The position numbers and the translations under genes are program-made. The notes beneath the pieces are model-generated. The model was not told where the DNA came from. It ran no database searches and worked only from the letters and a program-made list of their open reading frames with translations. A DNA stretch of 6,626 nucleotides from Acidobacteriota bacterium (GTDB taxonomy: Bacteria; Acidobacteriota; UBA6911): the NCBI GenBank assembly GCA_031254095.1, contig JAIRVC010000241.1, forward strand, positions 1 to 6,626, read 5' to 3'. Position 1 is the stretch's first letter. Every line of letters starts with the position of its first letter. Positions 1-4,665 of this stretch are shown here, piece after piece.

Positions 1-552
1 CACCAGCGCCTTTTTTTCATTTTTGCCGCGACGGATCTGATCAAGCCCCATGTAAACCGCGTCATATATCGCCGTGTTGCCGCTCGGTTTCAGTTGCGCC
101 AGCGCGCTTCGCATCGTGCCGATCTGGTCGGTGAAACGCTGCGTAAGATTCGGCCGTTCGTTGAATGCTATCAAAAACGCTTCATCTTCCGGATTTACGG
201 ACTGCAGGAAACGCGTAATGGAGTTTTTGGCTCTCCGGATATTGTCGTTGTCTTTCATGCTTGAGCTGACGTCGAAAACAATGCCCACGCTTATTGGCGC
301 CTCCTCCTGCCTGAAGCTGGTAATCGTCTGCTCCACTTTGTCCTCAAAAACGCGGAAATGTTCTTTTTTGAGGCCGGTCACGTAACGGCCAAGCGAGTCG
401 CTTACGGCTGCCTGAACATAGACGGTTTCGACGCCGATTTTGAAAACGGCGGGATCGCCGCTCTGCGCGCTGCCCGGAACATGCAGAATATACGCCGCGC
501 AGACCGGAAGGAAAAACATGCAGGCGCAAAGTTTTTTCTTTGTAAGCGGCAT
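1..552 (-). CDS. Secreted von Willebrand factor A (VWA) domain protein, C-terminus beyond window
   Basis: An open frame of 184 codons starts at ATG (552-550) and runs off the left edge without a stop. The start is supported by a Shine-Dalgarno GAGGTG (complement of 561-566), 8 nt upstream. Residues 1-30 look like a signal peptide: K5-K7, a hydrophobic stretch, then G-S-A-Q with likely cleavage after A29, so the product is probably exported. A short beta-rich segment (about 38-84, with GLKKEHFRVFED) precedes the VWA fold, as in the 'VWFA-related' proteins common in Acidobacteria. The VWA domain begins near residue 86. It has the MIDAS motif DVSSS (D94, S96, S98) and the second MIDAS element around T160 in GNTAIYDA. 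The sequence stops just where the third element (typically T/S-D-G) is expected after KKALV. VWA domains bind a divalent metal and mediate protein contacts; the partner is unknown. It lies 70 bp downstream of the oxidoreductase gene on the same strand, so co-transcription is possible. No clear terminator is visible between them. Confidence 0.87.
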   Translation of the reverse strand, partial: MPLTKKKLCACMFFLPVCAAYILHVPGSAQSGDPAVFKIGVETVYVQAAVSDSLGRYVTGLKKEHFRVFEDKVEQTITSFRQEEAPISVGIVFDVSSSMKDNDNIRRAKNSITRFLQSVNPEDEAFLIAFNERPNLTQRFTDQIGTMRSALAQLKPSGNTAIYDAVYMGLDQIRRGKNEKKALV

Positions 553-622
553 AATGCTGACACCTCATTCAGGGAAACGCTGAGTTGCATTTTAACACAT
601 TATCCCGGGGCAAAACCTTATT

Positions 623-2779
623 TTATTGCAGGGGCGCGACAACTTCCATCAATTCGGGCAAGTCCATGCCGATTTCTTTTAAATGGGCGATGGTCGGCAC
701 TCCGTCCGGCGTCCATCCGCGGCGTTTATACACGGCATCCAGAAGTTTTTCGTATTGGTCTTCGCGATATTTACGCGTAATAGCCATTTTTTCTTCGGTG
801 GTTTTCCCCGCCGGATCAATGCCTATAATTTCTTTCATCTGTTTATCGTAGCGTTCCGCGCGGGATTCATATTCTTCCCTGGTCACCGGGCCCGCGGCGC
901 GATAGGGTTGGGCATCATGTTTGCGAAGCCCGTATCCCCGGCGAATATTAAAAATCCTCTGGAAATTGTAAACCCTCTCGGATTGGCGAATAAGTTCTTT
1001 CTTGTCAATATTTAACCCTGTTACGGCGTTAAACGCGACGACATAGTTATCCACATGCCCGGGCACCTTGTGCGATTCAGGCTGAAGTTCATTATCCGCC
1101 GGAACTATATCGTTCCAGACAATTTTGCATAGTCCCATAAGGCTAAACCAGGTTCTGAACATCGGAAAATAATGCAGCGCCTCGGCTTTATCCTCAAGGG
1201 TCGGAAATAAATTCTTCACCGCGTCCATAAAAATCAGCCAGGCTTCGTCGTGCTGGGGCCCCTTGTTTGTCATTGCATAACCGCCCTGCTGCGCCAAAGA
1301 TTCCTTGGAAATATATTGGGAGTATTCCAACCCCTTATTTTCCATACCGATATCATTCAAAAACCGGGGGGCGGCGCCGTATTCCTTAACAAATATTTCT
1401 TTCATTTTACGAATACCCAGCCCCGCAATTTTACCGAAACCCTCACCCCGCGCCAGTTGGTGCAGCAATTCAAGCGAATCTTCAATGTTGCCGAAATGTA
1501 AATCCAGGCCGCCCGTGCGTTCTTTATTCAGGATGCCCGCTTCGTAACATTCCATAATAAAAGCCACAACGGTTCCCCATGTTATGGTGCATATTCCGTA
1601 TGTGTCGCAATAGAAACTGGCTTCGATAATGGCATCGTAATCGAAAATGCCGATATTGGATCCCAAACCCGCCGCAGTTTCGTATTCGGGGCCATCTACT
1701 ATAACTGCCGCGCCTTTGTAGGGGCCTGTTTTCAAAACAAAATCATCCACGCCCTTGGCGCATTGCAAAGCGCAGCCCGCCCAGCACGCGTCGTTAACGC
1801 CGAGCGTAAAATATTTATCCCTTAATAAATCGCTATGGATTTTAAAGGCATCTTTATGCGTTCCGTATTTGAAATTGTGGGTCGGCAATAAATCGTAATC
1901 ACTCATTACATTTACGATATTGGCGGTCCCTTTTTTCCGTATCTGGTTTTGAGAATCGTCCAGTTCCGCCACTTCTCTGGCGTAGCGGCGCCCGCGTTCC
2001 TGTATCGCCTTTAAATCGACAACATTGTTCAGATTGGGTTTAACGCCCGCTATTTTGCAGATAATCGCCTTGATTTTTTTATCGCGCATAACGGTGCCGA
2101 TGCCGCCGCGTCCGGCCTGTTTTAAACGTACTTTTTTACGTTTAATATCCCAGAACGTAAAATTAATCATTCCTATTAATGAATGTTCGGCGGCAGCCCC
2201 CGTTGAAACAATTCCTATATTTTTAACATCTCTTTCATCGTCAGCAAATGCCCCGGTTAATTCTTCGCAAAGAATATGCGAGTCGGTTGAAAAACCAGGA
2301 TCTTTAAAAATTTCTATCCGGTGATTGACGCCGTCTATATAAATAATCACATCTTCTTCGGCTCTCCCCTGGAGCTCAAGGGCGTCAAAACCCGCGAATT
2401 TCATAAAAGGCCCGAAAAATCCGCCTACATTCGAATCCATAACCGAATCGGTTTGCGGGGAAATGGACACCAGTAGCGATTTTCCCGCTCCCGAGTACTG
2501 GATGATTCCCCCAATCGGGCCGGGTGAAATAATTATTTCGTTTTCGGGGTCGTTCCAGCGCGTATCCGGCTTTGTGGCGTCCCATAACAATTTCAGCCCA
2601 AAACCTTTGCCGCCGATAAACTTATCCTTCATTAACCCGGTAACCGGCTTTTCCTTGATTTCACGCGTGACGACATTGATATACAACGTACGGTTATTGT
2701 AACCCCTCTCAATCGGATGGTGTTCATACGACCATATTGTCAATAGTTTACGATTTTCTTTCAATTCACGCGGATTCAT
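623..2779 (-). CDS. Tungsten-dependent aldehyde:ferredoxin oxidoreductase (AOR) family protein, divergent subfamily
   Basis: A 718-residue AOR-family protein, longer than the ~605 residues of classical archaeal AOR. Family members use a tungsten bis-pterin cofactor and one [4Fe-4S] cluster, usually to oxidise aldehydes with ferredoxin. Numbering below is from the upstream TTG at 2812 (subtract 11 for the ATG start). Visible motifs: FIGGKGFG (65-72) at the N-domain; the pterin loop GRGGIGTVM (234-242); cluster cysteines C343, C347, C351 and C562 (in MGLC); the pterin motif DTYGIC (403-408); GPEYET (374-379), which matches the region of the catalytic Glu; and the C-terminal R-x-Y-N-F-x-R-x-F-N segment (613-622). 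Oddities: cluster spacing is C-x3-C-x3-C instead of the usual C-x2-C-x3-C; the second D-x-x-G-L-C motif has Ser (S557) for Asp; C408 replaces the usual Asp in the first; and about 90 residues follow the usual core. The ATG at 2779 is preferred, but neither it nor the TTG at 2812 has a clear ribosome binding site. The substrate cannot be assigned: aldehyde, or another low-potential reaction as in BamB-type benzoyl-CoA reductases. No electron-transfer partner gene lies in the window. Confidence 0.9.
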   Translation of the reverse strand: MNPRELKENRKLLTIWSYEHHPIERGYNNRTLYINVVTREIKEKPVTGLMKDKFIGGKGFGLKLLWDATKPDTRWNDPENEIIISPGPIGGIIQYSGAGKSLLVSISPQTDSVMDSNVGGFFGPFMKFAGFDALELQGRAEEDVIIYIDGVNHRIEIFKDPGFSTDSHILCEELTGAFADDERDVKNIGIVSTGAAAEHSLIGMINFTFWDIKRKKVRLKQAGRGGIGTVMRDKKIKAIICKIAGVKPNLNNVVDLKAIQERGRRYAREVAELDDSQNQIRKKGTANIVNVMSDYDLLPTHNFKYGTHKDAFKIHSDLLRDKYFTLGVNDACWAGCALQCAKGVDDFVLKTGPYKGAAVIVDGPEYETAAGLGSNIGIFDYDAIIEASFYCDTYGICTITWGTVVAFIMECYEAGILNKERTGGLDLHFGNIEDSLELLHQLARGEGFGKIAGLGIRKMKEIFVKEYGAAPRFLNDIGMENKGLEYSQYISKESLAQQGGYAMTNKGPQHDEAWLIFMDAVKNLFPTLEDKAEALHYFPMFRTWFSLMGLCKIVWNDIVPADNELQPESHKVPGHVDNYVVAFNAVTGLNIDKKELIRQSERVYNFQRIFNIRRGYGLRKHDAQPYRAAGPVTREEYESRAERYDKQMKEIIGIDPAGKTTEEKMAITRKYREDQYEKLLDAVYKRRGWTPDGVPTIAHLKEIGMDLPELMEVVAPLQ

Positions 2780-2899
2780 AGCGCTGTGTATTTTACTCGC
2801 AATGCCGGTCAAATCAACGGGCGAATTGGCACGCGCGCCGGTGACATGCTTATCCGGGCTATGGTAAGCTTATCAAGCAAGGCAGTTACAAAATGGCGA

Positions 2900-2915
2900 G
2901 CCGCCTCACGGCGGC
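2900..2915. other. GC-rich perfect hairpin (GCCGCC-TCAC-GGCGGC)
   Basis: A perfect 6-bp GC-only inverted repeat (2900-2905 with 2910-2915) around a 4-nt loop. It lies upstream of both divergent genes. No T-run follows on the plus strand, so it is not a convincing plus-strand terminator. On the minus strand it would lie about 120 nt upstream of the oxidoreductase start, followed by TCGCCATTTTG, which contains only a short T stretch. It could be a leader or operator structure, or chance in a GC-rich patch. Nearby, TAAGCTTA is a further 8-bp palindrome. Confidence 0.4.
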
Positions 2916-2919
2916 CAGT

Positions 2920-2982
2920 GGTCAGTGATCAGAAAAATCCGCCGTGAACCATCTTTGAGGTAACTTTTTAAAATGAAGTTAT
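2920..2982 (+). repeat. Tandem intergenic repeat, copy 1
   Basis: First of two diverged direct copies with a 71-nt period. It aligns with copy 2 through a core reading ATCAGAAAAATCCGCCGTGA (2928-2947), differing at one position there, and then through CATCTTT and GGTAACTT. The copy ends with GTAACTT (2960-2966), a 9-nt AT-rich loop and AAGTTAT (2976-2982), an inverted repeat with one G-T pair. It is non-coding and lies between two divergent genes. Confidence 0.75.
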
Positions 2983-2990
2983 AGGCGAAC

Positions 2991-3047
2991 GATCGGTTAT
3001 CAGAAAAATTCGCCGTGAAACATCTTTTTTGGTAACTTCTAAGTTAC
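2991..3047 (+). repeat. Tandem intergenic repeat, copy 2, ending in a perfect palindrome
   Basis: Second copy of the unit. It has the same core, with TTCGCC for TCCGCC and AAACATC for AACCATC, plus a 1-nt length difference in the T-run. Its terminal inverted repeat is perfect: GTAACTT (3032-3038), a 2-nt spacer CT, and AAGTTAC (3041-3047). Relative to copy 1 the loop is 7 nt shorter. The right arm overlaps the candidate -10 box of the downstream peptidase gene, which is what one would expect of an operator, but no regulator is identified. Confidence 0.75.
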
Positions 3048-3050
3048 AAT
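3032..3050 (+). promoter_or_regulatory. Candidate promoter -10 (TACAAT) overlapped by a 7-bp palindrome, upstream of the peptidase gene
   Basis: TACAAT at 3045-3050 matches the sigma-70 -10 consensus at 5 of 6 positions and would start transcription near 3057, giving a leader of about 38 nt to the peptidase ATG. No good -35 is seen 16-18 nt upstream; only the T-rich repeat core is there. The palindrome GTAACTT-CT-AAGTTAC covers the upstream edge of this box, so a bound dimeric factor could repress or activate. The assignment rests on motif matching alone. Confidence 0.35.
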
Positions 3051-3094
3051 TATGCAGTTGTCTCAATCTGTCTGTCTCTGAAAGGATCGGGTAA

Positions 3095-4483
3095 ATGACG
3101 AAAGACCTTTTTGGCGAGAAACGCTCCTTAAAGCCGGTGTTTTTCATTATTGCACTTTTCGTCCTCGCCGTAACGGGAATTGCGGTTTTCTACGCGGGCG
3201 CGCCGCCCATCATAAAAATTGAGCCTGAAATGTCCACGATCGGCAGAAGAACTCCCGTAAAGGTCGAAGCCGCAGAACCTAAGCGCGGCCTTGTGCGCGT
3301 GCGCGTTGAGCTTATACAGGACGGCAACATCGCCGTACTGGAAGAAAAAAATTATAAACCGGCCAGCCAGATTCCTTTTTTTGGAAACAAAACAGAAAAA
3401 GATACGATGGCGGTCGTGGCGGGACTTGAAGCTCTTCCGGAACTAAAAGGCGGCAACGCCACAATCCGCGTTACCGCCGGCCGCGCGGGAACATGGCTGC
3501 GCAACCCGCCCGATGTTGTTGAAGAACTGACGCTGCCTGTACGCCTCACCCCCCCGTCGCTTCAGGTTACGTCGGCGCAGACATATGTAACACAGGGAGG
3601 CAGCGAAGCCGTAACTTATCGCGTCGGCGAATCGGCGGTACGCGACGGCGTACGCGCTGGCGATCGCTGGTTTTCAGGCTACCCGCTTCCCGGCGGCGGG
3701 CCGAATGACAGATTCGCCCTGTTTGCCGTTCCTTACGATATGCCCGCGCCGGATGTTCGCCTTGTAGCGGAGGATTCCGCGGGCAATGTCGCTGAAACCG
3801 GTTTTATCGACAACTTTACACGACGCCCCCTGCGTACCGACACCATTCAGGTTTCCGATGCTTTTCTGAATAAAGTCGTGCCGCCGATTCTCTCGCAAAC
3901 TCCGGAAATCCGTGAGCAGGGGACGCTGCTTGACAGCTACCTGATGATCAACCGCGAACTGCGGGAAAGCAACGCGAAAACCATCAATTCGCTTGCGGAA
4001 AATTCCCGGCAGTCTTTCCTGTGGAACAAACCCTTTCTGTTGATGCCGAACACAAAAGTGATGGCGTCTTTTGCCGAACGTAGGTCATATGTTTACCAGG
4101 GACGCGAAATTGATCAGCAGGATCATCTGGGGCTTGATCTGGCGCAAACAAGGCAGGCGCCGATTCCGGCCGCCAATGACGGCGTTGTTGTTCTGGCGCG
4201 CTTCCTCGGCATTTACGGCAACGCCGTGGTAATCGACCACGGTTACAGCCTCATGACAATTTACGGGCATCTTTCCTCCATCGCGGTTACGGAAGGACAG
4301 ACGGTGGCGCGTGGAGATATTATCGGGAAAACCGGCGAAACGGGGCTGGCCGGGGGAGACCATCTGCATTACTGCACATTGCTTGCGGGTCTTCCGGTTA
4401 ATCCCCTTGAGTGGAGCGATGGTAACTGGATAAAAAATCGTATCGCCGGAAAACTGGGTTCCGCTTTTTCGTTTAATCCTTAG
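3095..4483 (+). CDS. Membrane-anchored M23 (LytM-type) zinc metallopeptidase
   Basis: A 462-residue protein with ATG preceded by AAAGGA (3081-3086), 8 nt upstream. Residues about 14-34 form one hydrophobic segment after a basic N-terminus (K3, K9, R10, K13), which fits a signal anchor with the rest in the periplasm. Residues about 36-245 are beta-rich, probably Ig-like or peptide-binding, and show no catalytic motifs. The C-terminal LytM domain (about 335-440) has the complete zinc and catalytic set: H344-x3-D348, catalytic H392 in YGHLS, and H423-x-H425. All key residues are present, so it should be an active peptidoglycan endopeptidase, not a degenerate regulator of the EnvC/NlpD kind. The family cleaves peptide cross-links or bridges in the cell wall. 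The gene is divergent from the oxidoreductase gene and read in the same direction as the downstream kinase. Its stop codon TAG (4481-4483) is formed at the junction with an inserted element; the uninterrupted site would have had TAA at the same codon, so the protein is unchanged. Confidence 0.9.
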   Translation: MTKDLFGEKRSLKPVFFIIALFVLAVTGIAVFYAGAPPIIKIEPEMSTIGRRTPVKVEAAEPKRGLVRVRVELIQDGNIAVLEEKNYKPASQIPFFGNKTEKDTMAVVAGLEALPELKGGNATIRVTAGRAGTWLRNPPDVVEELTLPVRLTPPSLQVTSAQTYVTQGGSEAVTYRVGESAVRDGVRAGDRWFSGYPLPGGGPNDRFALFAVPYDMPAPDVRLVAEDSAGNVAETGFIDNFTRRPLRTDTIQVSDAFLNKVVPPILSQTPEIREQGTLLDSYLMINRELRESNAKTINSLAENSRQSFLWNKPFLLMPNTKVMASFAERRSYVYQGREIDQQDHLGLDLAQTRQAPIPAANDGVVVLARFLGIYGNAVVIDHGYSLMTIYGHLSSIAVTEGQTVARGDIIGKTGETGLAGGDHLHYCTLLAGLPVNPLEWSDGNWIKNRIAGKLGSAFSFNP

Positions 4484-4510
4484 GAAATGCTGATTAATTG
4501 TCTGTGCGGG
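4483..4510 (+). repeat. Left terminal inverted repeat of the 154-bp element
   Basis: It pairs with 4609-4636. In RNA, two of the three mismatches become G-U pairs (4488 with 4631, 4501 with 4618), leaving only 4505/4614 unpaired in a 28-bp stem. Its first base is the G of the peptidase TAG stop codon. Confidence 0.85.
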
Positions 4511-4597
4511 ATGAAGTGCGAGGCGTACGGAGCGCAGTAACCGAGGCATATATCAATGATGTGTTGAGGTTACGAGCACCACACAACCGCAAACAAT

Positions 4598-4626
4598 TTG
4601 GCAATTCGCCCGCTCAGGCAATTAAT
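4598..4626 (+). promoter_or_regulatory. Weak candidate outward promoter at the right end of the element
   Basis: TTGGCA (4598-4603) matches the -35 consensus at 5 of 6 positions. It is followed after 17 nt by ATTAAT (4621-4626), which matches the -10 box at only 4 of 6 and lacks the important second-position A. If used, it would drive the kinase gene from within the inserted element. The support is slight. Confidence 0.2.
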
Positions 4627-4636
4627 CAGCGTTTCC
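4609..4636 (-). repeat. Right terminal inverted repeat of the 154-bp element
   Basis: Inverted partner of 4483-4510, ending GCGTTTCC next to the second TTA of the target duplication (4637-4639). Only 29 nt separate its end from the kinase start codon. Confidence 0.85.
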
Positions 4637-4656
4637 TTAACCCGGGTCAAAGTAAA

Positions 4657-4662
4657 AAGGAT
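4657..4662 (+). promoter_or_regulatory. Ribosome binding site that decides the kinase start
   Basis: AAGGAT sits in an A-rich stretch just upstream of the ATG at 4666. This supports starting there and not at the in-frame TTG at 4498, which lies inside the inserted element's terminal repeat and has no ribosome binding site. Confidence 0.7.
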
Positions 4663-4665
4663 AGT

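Larger units (their letters stand above)
4483..4636. mobile_element. MITE-like non-autonomous element, 154 bp, TTA target duplication
   Basis: The ends are inverted repeats: GGAAATGCTGATTAATTG (4483-4500) matches the reverse complement of 4619-4636 at 17 of 18 positions. The similarity extends to 28 bp with 25 matches. The element is flanked by direct TTA copies (4480-4482 and 4637-4639). A 3-bp T-N-A duplication is known for the IS1031 group of the IS5 family, so an IS5-like transposase in trans is a plausible mobiliser. That is inference; no transposase is encoded here. The interior (4511-4608) has no plausible gene, only a small inverted pair GTAACC (4537-4542)/GGTTAC (4568-4573). Excision with loss of one TTA would rejoin CCT-TAA-CCC and restore the peptidase stop codon. 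That is strong internal evidence that this is an insertion. Confidence 0.85.

Noticed and set aside
74..385. Plus-strand open frame of 103 codons opposite the VWA gene
   Set aside because: It is antisense to the MIDAS-containing VWA coding sequence, which has a signal peptide and a good ribosome binding site; the plus frame has no domain features.
553..622. Terminator or strong promoter between the oxidoreductase and VWA genes
   Set aside because: The only self-complementary piece is the short CCCGGG with no U-tract. Promoter-like TTAAAAT/GATAAT stretches lack a matching -35, so neither is supported.
2920..3047. Two similar repeats at 71-nt spacing as a CRISPR array
   Set aside because: There are only two diverged copies that differ in length, with no uniform spacer and no cas genes. 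The conserved inverted arms and promoter position fit a regulatory or dispersed repeat better.
3636..3670. Short GTACGCG direct repeat in the peptidase gene
   Set aside because: It encodes ordinary sequence (AVRDGVRAGDR) in frame and has only two short copies, consistent with codon bias.
4085..4549. 154-codon open frame on the minus strand across the peptidase 3' end and the element
   Set aside because: It lies antisense to the catalytic domain of a clear LytM gene, has no recognisable domain and crosses the element boundary; it is a shadow of the real gene.
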